Source of the DNA: Roseibium limicola
Lineage (GTDB): Bacteria > Pseudomonadota > Alphaproteobacteria > Rhizobiales > Stappiaceae
Reading direction: 5' to 3'
Length of the DNA stretch: 64,000 nt
Assembly (NCBI RefSeq): GCF_017313085.1
Contig: NZ_JAFLNF010000003.1
Coordinates: 310,001-374,000, forward strand
Part shown: piece after piece, positions 34,833 to 43,842 of the stretch
How the letters are laid out: every line of letters begins with the position of its first letter
How positions within the stretch are numbered: the stretch's first letter is position 1
Notes under the pieces: model-generated
Databases searched by the model: none
What the model was told of the DNA's origin: nothing
What the model saw: the letters and a program-made list of their open reading frames with translations, nothing else
Made by a program: the position numbers and the translations under genes

Positions 34833-37282
34833 TCCGCAGCCTCCTGAGGTAGGGTCGCCAGGGGGTTGAACTCGTGCTTGTCCTTACCGGAGACGCGCTC
34901 CGACCACGGATCCACCTGGGCGAATTTCTGAGAGAAAACAAATCGGTCGAAATAGGCGTTGCGCTTTTCCGCGTCATCCATGATCTGACGGCGGATTTCA
35001 TCGAGACCAATGCGCTTCGCCCATTTGTAAATCCGCTCCAGGTAATAGCCCTGTTCGCGGTACATCTGAGACAGAGCCACCACGTAAACGAGAGCATCTT
35101 CCTCTGTACGGACAGTGCCCAGCACTTCGGTGCCCTTGATGTCCAGGCCAGCAGCTCCGGCAAAATGGATCTCGTAGCCACTGTCAACGCAGATGATGCC
35201 AATGTCCTTGCAGGTCGCTTCTGCGCAATTGCGGGGACAACCCGAGACGGCCAGCTTGAGCTTCGCAGGGGTCCAGGACCCCCACATGAATTTCTCAAGC
35301 TTGATGCCCAGACCGGTGGAATCCTGCGTGCCGAAGCGGCACCAATCGGTGCCGACACAGGTTTTCACTGTGCGCAGGCCCTTGGCATAGGCTTGTCCGG
35401 AGACGAACCCGGCCTTGCCGAGATCAGCCCAAACGGCAGGCAAGTCTTCCTTCTTGATGCCGAGCATGTCGATGCGCTGACCACCGGTGCATTTCACTGC
35501 CGGAATGTCGAACTTGTCGACCACATCGGCGATCGCCCGAAGCTCTTTCGACGAGGTCATGCCACCCCACATCCGCGGGACAACCGAGTAGGTGCCGTCC
35601 TTCTGAATGTTGGCGTGAACACGCTCGTTGATGAAGCGTGACTGGTAGTCATCGGCATATTCATCCGGCCAATCAGAGACCAGATAATAGTTCAGGGCCG
35701 GACGGCACTTGGCACAGCCCTGGGATGTGGTCCATTCCAGCTGCTGCATCACTTCCGGAATGGTCTTGAGTTCCTTGGCCTTGATCAAGCGCCGGACGTC
35801 GCCGTGACCCAGTTCCGTGCAGCCACACATCGGCTGGACTGCGGCAGGGTTGTAGGCATCCCCGAGAGTTGAGGCGAGCAGCTGCTCGACCAGACCTGTA
35901 CAGGTTCCGCAGGACGCGGAAGCCTTTGTATGCGCACGAACTCCATCCAAGCCTGTCAGTCCCTTGGACGTGATGGCGTTGACAATGGTGCCCTTGCAAA
36001 TGCCGTTGCAGCCGCAGATTTCTGCATCATCCGGCAAGGCTGCAACGGCCGCCGTAGGGTCCAGGGGGGCGCCCCCCTGATATGCCTGGCCAAAAATAAG
36101 GGTCTCACGCATCTCCGCGATGTCGGTCCCCTTCTTGAGCATATCGAAGAACCACGGACCATCGGATGTCTCGCCGTAGAGAACCGCGCCGATGATCTTG
36201 TTGTCCTTCAGGACCAGCCGCTTGTAGACGCCCGAAGATGCGTCACGCAGAACGATCTCTTCGCGGTCATCAGCCTCGGCGAAGTCGCCGGCGGAGTAGA
36301 GGTCGACGCCCGTCACCTTCAGTTTGGTGGCCGTGACTGATCCCTTGTATTCGGCCGTGCCCTCAAGAAGGTTATCGGCGATGACCTTGGCCATCTCGTA
36401 AAGCGGTGCGACGAGGCCGTAGCACATGCCGCCATGCTCAACGCACTCACCCAGCGCAAAGACGTCCGGGTCTGACGTGCGCATGTCGTCGCCAACCAGA
36501 ATGCCCCGGTTGACGTCCAGGCCGGCGATCTTGGCAAGATCCCCGGAAGGTCGGATGCCGACCGCCATGACGATGATCGAGGCATCGATAACTGATCCGT
36601 CGTCGAGTTTGATGCCGGCGACCTTGCCGGTACCATCATCCAGGATCTCGTGGCTGTTGGCCTTGGTGCGGACATCAATTCCACGCCGCTTGAACTCTGC
36701 CTCAAGCAGATACCCCGCTGCGGGATCAAGCTGACGCTCCATCAGGGTCGGCATAAGGTGAAGGACGGTGACGTCCATGCCCTGCATCTTGAGGCCGGCT
36801 GCAGCTTCAAGACCGAGCAGGCCGCCACCGATCACCACAGCCCGGCCCCCGTTTTCGGCAGCGACGAGCATCTTGTCCACGTCATCCAGATCGCGGTAGG
36901 TCAGAACACCATCGAGATCCTTGCCCGGAAGCGGAATAATGAAAGGATTGGAACCGGTCGCAATGACCAGTTTGTCATAGGCGGCAGTGATCCCGCTTTC
37001 CGACGTGACAGTCTTCGCTGTTCGATCGATCTCGCTGATGCGGGCCGACTTGTGCAGTGTCACCCGATTGGTCGCGTACCAATCTTCGTCATGGGTGATG
37101 ATGTCCTCATAGGTCTTCTCGCCAGAGAGAACCGGCGACAACATGAGGCGGTTGTAGTTCACCCTCGGTTCGGCGTTGAAAATCGTAACGTCATAGGCGT
37201 CTGGATTGGACTCGAACAGATGCTCCAGCATCCGTCCCGGCGCCATGCCGTTGCCCACCACAACCAATCTTTGCTTGGTCAT
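34829..37282 (-). CDS. nirB: NAD(P)H nitrite reductase large subunit
   Basis: An 817-aa cytoplasmic enzyme reducing nitrite to ammonium with six electrons. Residues 1-310 are the FAD/NAD module (VVVGNGMAPGRMLEHL; AVVIGGGLLGLEAAAGLKMQ). BFD-like [2Fe-2S] segments follow (CGCNGICKGTIVNAI and CGTCTGLVEQLL near residues 417-460; a second set CGCTELGHGD and CAKCRPALNY). The carboxyl half is the sulfite/nitrite reductase fold with siroheme-[4Fe-4S] ligands CVGTDWC (near residue 640) and CPRNCAEATC (near residue 680). Siroheme would come from CysG at the end of the cluster. Confidence 0.97.
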   Translation of the reverse strand: MTKQRLVVVGNGMAPGRMLEHLFESNPDAYDVTIFNAEPRVNYNRLMLSPVLSGEKTYEDIITHDEDWYATNRVTLHKSARISEIDRTAKTVTSESGITAAYDKLVIATGSNPFIIPLPGKDLDGVLTYRDLDDVDKMLVAAENGGRAVVIGGGLLGLEAAAGLKMQGMDVTVLHLMPTLMERQLDPAAGYLLEAEFKRRGIDVRTKANSHEILDDGTGKVAGIKLDDGSVIDASIIVMAVGIRPSGDLAKIAGLDVNRGILVGDDMRTSDPDVFALGECVEHGGMCYGLVAPLYEMAKVIADNLLEGTAEYKGSVTATKLKVTGVDLYSAGDFAEADDREEIVLRDASSGVYKRLVLKDNKIIGAVLYGETSDGPWFFDMLKKGTDIAEMRETLIFGQAYQGGAPLDPTAAVAALPDDAEICGCNGICKGTIVNAITSKGLTGLDGVRAHTKASASCGTCTGLVEQLLASTLGDAYNPAAVQPMCGCTELGHGDVRRLIKAKELKTIPEVMQQLEWTTSQGCAKCRPALNYYLVSDWPDEYADDYQSRFINERVHANIQKDGTYSVVPRMWGGMTSSKELRAIADVVDKFDIPAVKCTGGQRIDMLGIKKEDLPAVWADLGKAGFVSGQAYAKGLRTVKTCVGTDWCRFGTQDSTGLGIKLEKFMWGSWTPAKLKLAVSGCPRNCAEATCKDIGIICVDSGYEIHFAGAAGLDIKGTEVLGTVRTEEDALVYVVALSQMYREQGYYLERIYKWAKRIGLDEIRRQIMDDAEKRNAYFDRFVFSQKFAQVDPWSERVSGKDKHEFNPLATLPQEAAE

Positions 37283-37305
37283 ATTGATCCTCTCCCTCTT
37301 GAGGA

Positions 37306-39066
37306 CTATTCCGCGGCCTGCATGGCGGCTTTCTGCCGGGCCATGCGGGTTGCGCGTTTTTCCTGAATGGATTTCAACTGTTCTTCGCTCGGATCCGCGC
37401 CGCCTTCGTAGGCTTCCAGGAAGTCCAGAAGCTCTTCGCGGTAGGCGTAGTAATCCGGGTGAGCGAGAAGCTCCTTGCGGGAGCGTGGACGCGGCAGGTC
37501 CACTTCCATGATGTTGCCGATGCGTGCATTCGGCCCGTTCGACATCATCACAACACGGTCAGCCAGCAGGATGGCTTCATCCACATCGTGCGTGACGCAG
37601 ACTGCCGTCACCTGGGTGCGTTTCCACACCTCCATCAGCACGTCCTGCAACTCCCAGCGCGTCAAGCTGTCAAGCATGCCAAACGGCTCATCAAGCAACA
37701 GAAGCTTCGGTGACAAGGCAAAGGCCCTGGCGATCCCGACCCGCTGCTTCATGCCATTGGAGAGATCCAGGGCCGGCTTGTTCATCGCATCGCTGAGACC
37801 GACCTTGGACAGGTAATATTCAATAACGTCGCGTTTCTCGGTTTTGGAGGCGTCTGGATAGACCTTGTCGACACCAAGTGCGACGTTTTCATAAGCCGTC
37901 AGCCAGGGCATAAGACTGGGAGCCTGAAACACAACGGCTCGGTCCGGGCCGGCCTTGGTCACATGGGTGCCGTCCAGAATGACCGAACCTTCGGTGATCC
38001 CATTAAGGCCTGCGACCATCGACAGCACCGTCGACTTGCCGCAACCTGAATGACCGATCAGCGTGACGAACTCGCCCTTCTTCATTTTCAGATCGAAGCC
38101 GTCGACAACGGTCAGCGGTCCCTTTGGCGTCGGATAGACCTTCTTCACCTGGCTGAATTCCAGGTAACGGTCTTCCGTGATCGTTTCGGCTGCCCGCTCG
38201 TAGGCCGCCGGCAGCCTGTCTGCTTTTGACAGTCTCTGAGTGATTGGCACCAGAGTCGGCAACACAATCTCGCGCTCTACCTCAGCCTCGACCTCCGCGC
38301 CCACCGTCATCAGGTAGTCAGTGATTTCGGCGCGAAGACTGATGAAGTCATCATTGTGGTTCAACTCTCCCCGGTCGCGGGGACGCGCGAAATCAACCTT
38401 GAACTCCGGCCCCAGCGTGGCCGGTGAACCGGGCTTCAACGGCACGATTCGATCCGCCAGGAGAATGGCCTCATCCACATCGTTGGTGATAAGAAGGATG
38501 GTCTTCTTCTCTTGCTCGCAGATTGCCGCAAACTCGTCCTGCAACTTGGCCCGTGTCAGCGCATCCAGAGCCGATAGGGGCTCATCCAGCAGCAGAAACT
38601 CCGGGCGCATGGCAAGCGCGCGTGCCACAGCCACGCGCTGACGCATACCACCGGAGAGTTCCGAAGGCTTACGATCACGGGCGTGACCCAGACCGACCAT
38701 GTCGATGTATTTGTCTGCAATCGCCTTGCGCTCCGAAGAGGGCTTCTTCTTGAAGACCGAGTCGACAGCAAGCGACACATTCCCGAACACCGTCAGCCAC
38801 GGCATCAGGGAATAGGACTGGAACACCACGCCCCGCTCCGGGCTCGGCCCGGAGATTTCCTTGTTCTTGAAGATGATGCCGCCCGTGTCAGGCTCGATCA
38901 AACCAGCCAGCAGGGAGATCAGAGTGGTCTTGCCGGAGCCGGAGAAACCGACAATGGCAATGAATTCGCCTTCGCCGATCTTAAGGTTGATGTCACCCAG
39001 GACCTTTGTCCGGGAGGCACCCTCACCATAGCTTTTCGACAGATTGGAGATCTCAACAAAACTCAT
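37306..39066 (-). CDS. nrtCD: Nitrate ABC transporter ATPase, two ATPase domains fused
   Basis: A 586-aa protein with two complete ABC domains in one chain. Domain 1: Walker [10 protein letters not shown] (near residue 37), signature [15 protein letters not shown], Walker [11 protein letters not shown]. Domain 2: Walker [10 protein letters not shown] (near residue 341), signature [15 protein letters not shown], Walker [11 protein letters not shown]. It energises the NrtB permease. In cyanobacteria NrtD is a single ATPase and NrtC is an ATPase fused to a binding-protein-like domain; here the second half is another ATPase, with no binding-protein-like domain. Second signature has SNGMK instead of SGGMR. 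The start at 39066 follows AAGGAGCATCCG; 10 bases separate it from nrtB. Confidence 0.92.
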   Translation of the reverse strand: MSFVEISNLSKSYGEGASRTKVLGDINLKIGEGEFIAIVGFSGSGKTTLISLLAGLIEPDTGGIIFKNKEISGPSPERGVVFQSYSLMPWLTVFGNVSLAVDSVFKKKPSSERKAIADKYIDMVGLGHARDRKPSELSGGMRQRVAVARALAMRPEFLLLDEPLSALDALTRAKLQDEFAAICEQEKKTILLITNDVDEAILLADRIVPLKPGSPATLGPEFKVDFARPRDRGELNHNDDFISLRAEITDYLMTVGAEVEAEVEREIVLPTLVPITQRLSKADRLPAAYERAAETITEDRYLEFSQVKKVYPTPKGPLTVVDGFDLKMKKGEFVTLIGHSGCGKSTVLSMVAGLNGITEGSVILDGTHVTKAGPDRAVVFQAPSLMPWLTAYENVALGVDKVYPDASKTEKRDVIEYYLSKVGLSDAMNKPALDLSNGMKQRVGIARAFALSPKLLLLDEPFGMLDSLTRWELQDVLMEVWKRTQVTAVCVTHDVDEAILLADRVVMMSNGPNARIGNIMEVDLPRPRSRKELLAHPDYYAYREELLDFLEAYEGGADPSEEQLKSIQEKRATRMARQKAAMQAAE

Positions 39067-39076
39067 CGGATGCTCC

Positions 39077-40159
39077 TTATCGATTGGCAGAGAAGGTGAA
39101 GGCGCGCTGCAAGGCAAACATCAGGCGATCAAGAGCAAAGCCGATGATGCCGATGGTGACGACAGCGACCATGATCTTGGCCAGGGACTGGGAAGAGCCG
39201 TTCTGGAATTCATCCCAGACGAATTTTCCGAGCCCCGGGTTTTGCGCCAGCATTTCCGCGGCGATCAGCACCATCCAGCCCACGCCCAGCGACAACCGAA
39301 GACCGGTGAAGATCAGCGGCAAGGACGACGGCAGAACCAGCTTGGTGATGGTCTTCCAGGTCGGCAGTTGGAGGACACGACCGACGTTCATCAGGTCCTT
39401 GTCGACAGAGGCAACACCCAGTGCGGTGTTGATCAGCGTCGGCCACATTGAGCAGAGCGTCACAGTCACGGCGGAGATCAGCAGAGACTTGGACAGCCAG
39501 TCATAGGCATCGGCGTAGGTGGCGGAGACGATCATCGTGACGATTGGCAGCCAGGCTAGTGGCGAGACCGGCTTGAAGATCTGGATCAACGGATTGATGG
39601 CACCATTGAATGTTCGTGACAGACCGGAGGCGATGCCAAGCGGCACTGCAATCAGTGTGGCAATCAGGAACCCCAGGCCGACAGTCTTCAAGGATGTGCC
39701 GATCTGGTCGATATAGGTCGGCGCGCCGGTGAACGTACGCCATTTGATCCGGTCGGTTTTACCGGCAGCTTCCAGCTTGGCGTTACGCTCGTCCTGGCGG
39801 TCGTAGAAGGCGTCGGCCTTTTCGCGTTGTCGAACGTGGTCGCCCCACAGGTTGACCGCCTGATCCCAGACCTGAACCGGACCTGGGACGGCACCGAGGG
39901 ATGTCTGGACCTGCGGTGCCAGGACGCCCCAGAGGGAAACAAATGCAACGATGCCAAGGAGTGGGATCAGAAGCACCCGCTTCAATTCACCCACCTGTTC
40001 TTTGACGTCGTCACCAGCAGCAATTTTCAGAAGTGGAACAGTCCAGGACAGGCCGAGCGCATCAAGCCAGCTTGATGCCTTGTTAATCCTGGTGAAGAGA
40101 CGTTCCTTACGGGCCTGACGCGCTATATCCGCGCCTGCAGCAGTCTCGGCATTGGCCAT
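39077..40159 (-). CDS. nrtB: Nitrate ABC transporter permease
   Basis: A 360-aa inner-membrane protein. After a polar lead and one helix ([19 protein letters not shown]), a roughly 80-residue soluble insert is followed by the BPD_transp_1 domain, with the EAA-like segment near [20 protein letters not shown] and the end [21 protein letters not shown]. Typical of NrtB/SsuC/TauC-family permeases; the insert between helix 1 and the core matches alphaproteobacterial NrtB. AAGGATC precedes the ATG. It lies 100 bases after nrtA, behind a strong hairpin. Confidence 0.93.
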   Translation of the reverse strand: MANAETAAGADIARQARKERLFTRINKASSWLDALGLSWTVPLLKIAAGDDVKEQVGELKRVLLIPLLGIVAFVSLWGVLAPQVQTSLGAVPGPVQVWDQAVNLWGDHVRQREKADAFYDRQDERNAKLEAAGKTDRIKWRTFTGAPTYIDQIGTSLKTVGLGFLIATLIAVPLGIASGLSRTFNGAINPLIQIFKPVSPLAWLPIVTMIVSATYADAYDWLSKSLLISAVTVTLCSMWPTLINTALGVASVDKDLMNVGRVLQLPTWKTITKLVLPSSLPLIFTGLRLSLGVGWMVLIAAEMLAQNPGLGKFVWDEFQNGSSQSLAKIMVAVVTIGIIGFALDRLMFALQRAFTFSANR

Positions 40160-40206
40160 TTGGCTTGATCCTTATCGCGAAGCTATCGTTGAGATCTGGC
40201 GTTTCA

Positions 40207-40239
40207 CGCAGGCGGCCGAGGGGAGGTCCGCCGCCTGCG
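40207..40239 (-). repeat. Hairpin between nrtA and nrtB
   Basis: Perfect 10-bp stem CGCAGGCGGC/GCCGCCTGCG with a 13-base loop, 21 bases after the nrtA stop; no T run. Likely protects the nrtA message so that the binding protein is made in excess of the membrane subunits (inference). Confidence 0.6.
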
Positions 40240-40259
40240 AGGGAGGTGAGCGATGGGAC

Positions 40260-41684
40260 TCAGCCTCCGACCACTTCAGATCCTTCGACGGTTTGCTTGC
40301 CCTTCAAGCCGATGGGCAGGCTGTCGATGTAGGCGTTGGGCTGTTTGCCGTCGTAGGCAATGCCATCGATGATGTCTTCAGTTGGAGTTGGGTCGCGATA
40401 ACCATCTGTTTCCCAAGGAAAATCACCATCCTCAACATAGCCTTCCTCGACCAGCATCTTCGCGGCCTTGAGATAGATTTCCGGCTTGTAGACGGACTTT
40501 GCGACCTCGTCGTACCAGCTGTCAGGCTTGTAATCGGAAATCTGGCCCCATCGGCGCATCTGGGTCAGATACCAGACGGCATCGGAGTAATAGGGATAGG
40601 TCGCGAAGTAGCGGTAGAAGACGTTGAAGTCCGGCACTTCACGCTTGTCGCCCTTCTCGTACTCGAAGGTTCCGGTCATCGAGTTGGCAATGACTTCCTG
40701 ATCAGCACCGACATATTCCGGACGGGACAGGATCTCGACGGCTTCCATGCGGTTGGCGTTGTCGTTCTCATCCAGCCACTTGGCAGCACGGATCAGCGCC
40801 TTGGTGATCGCCAGTGTCGTGTTCGGATATTCTTCCGTGAACTCCTGGGTCAGGCCGAAGACCTTTTCCGGATTGTTCTTCCAGATCTCGTAGTCGGTGA
40901 TGACCGGTACGCCGATACCCTTGAACACAGCTTGCTGGTTCCACGGTTCTCCGACGCAATAGCCGTAAATGGTGCCTGCCTCGAGAGTGGACGGCATCTG
41001 CGGCGGCGGCGTTACCGAAAGAAGTGCATCGCCTTTGATCTGCCCGGAAATGTCGGTCTTGGAATAGAAACCTGGATGAATGTCGCCGGACGCGAGCCAG
41101 TAGCGCAGCTCATAATTATGGGTCGAGACCGGGAAGACCATGCCCATGTTGAAGGGCTTGCCTTCAGACTTGAACTGGTCGACGACCGGCTTCAAAGCAG
41201 ACGCCTTGATCGGGTGTACCGGCTTGCCATCGGCCTGCATCTCAAGATGCGGCTTCATCAACTCGAAGATCTCGTTGGAAACGGTGATGCCGTTGCCGTT
41301 CAAATCCATCGAAAATGGCGTTACGATATGTGCCTTTGTGCCGAAGCCAATGGTTGCAGCAAGTGGCTGACCGGCCAGCATGTGGGCTCCATCCAATTCA
41401 CCGGTAATTACCCGGTCGAGGAGCACCTTCCAGTTGGCCTGCGGTTCGATGGTGACGAAAAGACCTTCATCCTCGAAGTAGCCCTTCTCATAGGCAATGG
41501 CGAGCGGCGCCATATCGGTCAGTTTGATGAAGCCAAACTTCAATTCGTCCTTTTCCACGTCCAGCATGTCTGCATTCGCAGTCGTGGACATGAAACTCGC
41601 GCCTGCGGACACCCCAGCCGCCAACACTACGGCGGCCCAGGTGGTGTTGCATTTGATCGTCGTGGTCACTTGCAGATCCCTCAT
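40260..41684 (-). CDS. nrtA: Nitrate-binding protein of ABC transporter
   Basis: A 474-aa exported protein of the NrtA/CmpA family. The first 39 residues contain a signal-like hydrophobic stretch ([20 protein letters not shown]) ending ANAD. Mature features are [20 protein letters not shown] near residue 47, [20 protein letters not shown], and [20 protein letters not shown], regions that form the nitrate pocket in NrtA. It captures periplasmic nitrate for NrtB-NrtCD. It is the first gene after the regulated leader, so the whole cluster depends on read-through there. Confidence 0.94.
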   Translation of the reverse strand: MRDLQVTTTIKCNTTWAAVVLAAGVSAGASFMSTTANADMLDVEKDELKFGFIKLTDMAPLAIAYEKGYFEDEGLFVTIEPQANWKVLLDRVITGELDGAHMLAGQPLAATIGFGTKAHIVTPFSMDLNGNGITVSNEIFELMKPHLEMQADGKPVHPIKASALKPVVDQFKSEGKPFNMGMVFPVSTHNYELRYWLASGDIHPGFYSKTDISGQIKGDALLSVTPPPQMPSTLEAGTIYGYCVGEPWNQQAVFKGIGVPVITDYEIWKNNPEKVFGLTQEFTEEYPNTTLAITKALIRAAKWLDENDNANRMEAVEILSRPEYVGADQEVIANSMTGTFEYEKGDKREVPDFNVFYRYFATYPYYSDAVWYLTQMRRWGQISDYKPDSWYDEVAKSVYKPEIYLKAAKMLVEEGYVEDGDFPWETDGYRDPTPTEDIIDGIAYDGKQPNAYIDSLPIGLKGKQTVEGSEVVGG

Positions 41685-41791
41685 TCTTACAAGCCTTCCG
41701 CCCTGAGCCCACCGTCCGTCTCCAGGTCCCGAGCTCTTCGCTCCGGTTCCTGGGCCTTCCGGTATGGCCGCCTGCGGGTCGACTGTTGGTC

Positions 41792-41852
41792 AAAACAAAA
41801 AAGCCGCCGATGGACCGACACACGGGAGGTGTGTTTCAGTCTCATCGGCGGC
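41792..41852 (-). terminator. Intrinsic terminator in nrtA leader (NasT-controlled candidate)
   Basis: A 10-bp stem GCCGCCGATG (41843-41852)/CATCGGCGGC (41803-41812) is followed on the minus strand by TTTTTTGTTTT. An inner hairpin ACACAC-CTCCC-GTGTGT sits in its loop. It lies about 108 bases before the nrtA start, so it must be bypassed for the cluster to be transcribed. Its 5' arm overlaps the antiterminator hairpin at 41846-41859. Confidence 0.85.
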
Positions 41853-41859
41853 TTTGCCG
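41846..41859 (-). promoter_or_regulatory. ANTAR-type hexaloop hairpin P2
   Basis: RNA CGGC-AAAGCC-GCCG: a 4-bp GC stem closed by a six-base loop with A at position 1 and G at position 4, the consensus of ANTAR-protein targets. It shares bases with the 5' arm of the terminator, so P2 and terminator exclude each other. NasT, encoded just upstream, is the expected ligand. Confidence 0.7.
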
Positions 41860-41862
41860 TGT

Positions 41863-41878
41863 CGCCCCGCTTCGGGCG
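41863..41878 (-). promoter_or_regulatory. GC-rich hexaloop hairpin next to P2
   Basis: RNA CGCCC-GAAGCG-GGGCG: 5-bp stem, six-base loop with G at position 4 but G rather than A at position 1. Three bases from P2. It could be an off-consensus P1 or a spacer hairpin. Confidence 0.45.
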
Positions 41879-41890
41879 CTTATTCCTCTG

Positions 41891-41910
41891 GAAGGCCTTC
41901 TTTGGCTCTC
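41891..41910 (-). promoter_or_regulatory. ANTAR-type hexaloop hairpin P1 candidate
   Basis: RNA GAGAGCC-AAAGAA-GGCCTTC: seven-pair stem with one A-C mismatch and one G-U pair, loop AAAGAA with A1 and G4 as in P2. It starts within a base or two of the predicted sigma-54 start site (about 41911). With P2 it would give the dual-hairpin ANTAR target, separated by 31 bases. Confidence 0.55.
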
Positions 41911-41921
41911 ACCCCTAACCT

Positions 41922-41937
41922 TGCAGGAAGTGTGCCA
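41922..41937 (-). promoter_or_regulatory. Sigma-54 (-24/-12) promoter of the nitrate operon
   Basis: Minus-strand TGGCACACTTCCTGCA: GG and GC elements are exactly 12 bases apart, matching TGGCAC-N5-TTGCA with one mismatch. Predicted start near 41911. Points to nitrogen-limitation control through RpoN and an NtrC-type activator. Confidence 0.8.
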
Positions 41938-42082
41938 ATTGGATTACTTCCCTATACTATTAATGAATTCAATACCTTAATGAAAATTAACAGAATTACC
42001 CAATGCGTGCGCCGCACAAAAACTCGGCCCGTTTATTTCGCAGATGAACAATATTTACGCATAGCGTCCGGAGATTTAGCAG

Positions 42083-43258
42083 TCAGGAACGGATCTTGAA
42101 CCCGTCGATGTAACCTTTGACGTTCTCTGGATTGAACTCCAGTCCATCAAAAAAATGGAAACCGAGATCAGCACGCCCGGCGGTAAGGGGGGCCAGCCCC
42201 ATTGCCGATGAGTAAATGTCCGGCGCAAAGGTGTGTTGAACCACCTTCAGGTCTTCGTCGGAGTAGATCGCCTGACCCCAGCGCACCATCTGGGAATAGA
42301 ACCACAGACCATGATGAGGATTGGGCAATTGGGCGCCGTACCCGGAAACCTTGAAGATTTCCGCCTCCACTTCAGGCCCGGTCTTGCCCAACTGCAAGCG
42401 TCCTGTCAGAGCAGGAAGACAGGCCTCAGCCGGGCAATCAAGAAACTCCTGACGTGCCAGAACCTGCGCCAGCTCAGTGGCATTCTCCTTGAGCGCGCAC
42501 CAGTCGGAGGCATTCTTCAACGCCTGGATAAGGCGATGCAAAACATCCGGATTGCGTGCCGCCCAGCTTTCCGTGACACCAAGCACCTTTTCCGGGCTCG
42601 ACGGCCAGATCGCCTCCTTGAAGGTCACGATACGTCCGCGACCACTTAGAACAGACACCGTGTTCCAAGGTTCGCCCACGCAATAGCCATCAATCTGATG
42701 CATCGTCAGTGCATCGGGCATCAATGGCGGTGGCAACACCGAAATCTCGACATCCCGGTCGGGATGAATCCCCACGCCTGCAAGCCAGTAGCGCAGTTCA
42801 TAGGCGTGACCGGAGAAAGGATGCACGACGCCGAAGCGCAAAGGATGCCGTCCGGCATCCGCGCGTTTTCTGACCAGAGATGCCAGCGCTTCCCCCGTCG
42901 CCCTGGGTTCGCCGTCCTCGGCTGCCCCCTCGCCCTGCAAATCAGCCCAGAGTGCGTTGGAGACCGTGATGGCATTGCCACCAAGCCCCAGGAACATCGC
43001 AGCCCGCATTGGCACGGCAAGGGTCGTGATTTTCAGTGAGGCGGCAATCGGCATCGGCCCCAACATATGGGCGACGTCGAAATGACCGACGGCAATACGG
43101 TCGCGAATATTGGCCCAGGAAGTCTCGCGGATCAGCTTCAGATCAATGCCCTGTTCCTCGGCAAATCCATAGGTCGATGCAATTACCAGCAGTGCACTGT
43201 CAAGCAGCGGTATATATCCGGCAACAACGCTATCCAAAGTCCCAGCGCTCATACTCAT
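42083..43258 (-). CDS. nasS: NasS, cytosolic nitrate/nitrite sensor
   Basis: A 391-aa protein homologous to NrtA but without any signal peptide (starts MSMSAGTLDSVVAGYIPLLD), so it stays in the cytoplasm. Shared pocket features: FDVAHMLGPMPIAASLKITT near residue 59 and [17 protein letters not shown] near residue 195. In Paracoccus and Azotobacter, NasS binds and silences NasT without nitrate and releases it when nitrate or nitrite is bound. Translationally coupled to nasT by a 4-base overlap. Same strand as, and directly upstream of, the regulated nrtA leader. Confidence 0.9.
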   Translation of the reverse strand: MSMSAGTLDSVVAGYIPLLDSALLVIASTYGFAEEQGIDLKLIRETSWANIRDRIAVGHFDVAHMLGPMPIAASLKITTLAVPMRAAMFLGLGGNAITVSNALWADLQGEGAAEDGEPRATGEALASLVRKRADAGRHPLRFGVVHPFSGHAYELRYWLAGVGIHPDRDVEISVLPPPLMPDALTMHQIDGYCVGEPWNTVSVLSGRGRIVTFKEAIWPSSPEKVLGVTESWAARNPDVLHRLIQALKNASDWCALKENATELAQVLARQEFLDCPAEACLPALTGRLQLGKTGPEVEAEIFKVSGYGAQLPNPHHGLWFYSQMVRWGQAIYSDEDLKVVQHTFAPDIYSSAMGLAPLTAGRADLGFHFFDGLEFNPENVKGYIDGFKIRS

Positions 43259-43842
43259 TCCTCCAAGAGACCACTGGCAATCACGAGGCTCTGGGCTACC
43301 TCGATTATCTTGCGGCTCTGGTTCATCGCGGTCTTTCGCAGGAGCCGATAGGCCTCATCCTCCGAAATCCCGCGCGTTTTCATCAAGATCCCCTTCGCCC
43401 GCTCAACCGTCTTGCGCTCAGCCAGTTCACTGCGCGCCTCTGCCAGCTCGTTTGTCAGTCGGGAAAATGCGCGGAAGCGGCTGATCGCCATATCGAGGAT
43501 GGGCTTCACCCGTTCCTTTTTCAGCCCGTCCACCACATAGGCAGAGACGCCTGCTTCGACGGCCGCCTCAATAGAGCCCGCGTCGGACTGGTCAACAAAC
43601 ATGGCAATGGGTCTTTGGACTGCACGCGTCACCTGAAACATGTGTTCCAGCTTGTCACGGTTGGGATTTTCCAGATCGATGACGATCACATCAGGATCGA
43701 TCTCTGCGATGCGCCGAACCAGCCCATCCATTTCATGCACCAGGATAACCCGAAAATGACCAGCATCGTGCAGGCCCTGCTCGATTATGGAAGCACGGAT
43801 GTGATTGTCATCAATGACGAGAATGGAAAGCGCGGGCGACAT
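43255..43842 (-). CDS. nasT: NasT, ANTAR-domain RNA-binding antiterminator
   Basis: A 195-aa two-domain regulator. Residues 1-125 are a receiver-like domain (LSILVIDDNHIRASII; DVIVIDLENPNRD). Residues about 130-190 are the ANTAR RNA-binding domain: ERKTVERAKGILMKTRGISE, then DEAYRLLRKTAMNQSRKIIE with the conserved alanine and arginine positions. It should bind hexaloop hairpins in the nrtA leader and prevent termination. The start at 43842 (MSPALSILVIDDNH) is preferred because the receiver domain begins there; the frame remains open upstream to 44010 without homology. Its ribosome-binding site is weak (GGGGGC). Confidence 0.9.
   Translation of the reverse strand: MSPALSILVIDDNHIRASIIEQGLHDAGHFRVILVHEMDGLVRRIAEIDPDVIVIDLENPNRDKLEHMFQVTRAVQRPIAMFVDQSDAGSIEAAVEAGVSAYVVDGLKKERVKPILDMAISRFRAFSRLTNELAEARSELAERKTVERAKGILMKTRGISEDEAYRLLRKTAMNQSRKIIEVAQSLVIASGLLEE

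Larger units (their letters stand above)
41685..42082. other. nrtA promoter and leader region
   Basis: 398 bases between nasS and nrtA without a protein gene. It holds, in minus-strand order: an AT-rich stretch with a GTGCGCCGCAC palindrome (about 42006-42016, possible activator site), the sigma-54 promoter at 41922-41937, the hairpins at 41891-41910, 41863-41878 and 41846-41859, the terminator at 41792-41852, and about 100 further bases before nrtA. Confidence 0.75.

Noticed and set aside
40152-41918. 588-aa plus-strand frame over nrtA
   Set aside because: Antisense to a full-length nrtA with family motifs; also runs through the leader terminator. No ribosome-binding site.
42006-42016. NtrC site upstream of the sigma-54 promoter (GTGCGCCGCAC)
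   Set aside because: Palindromic and at a plausible distance, but its spacing does not match the NtrC consensus well enough to call.
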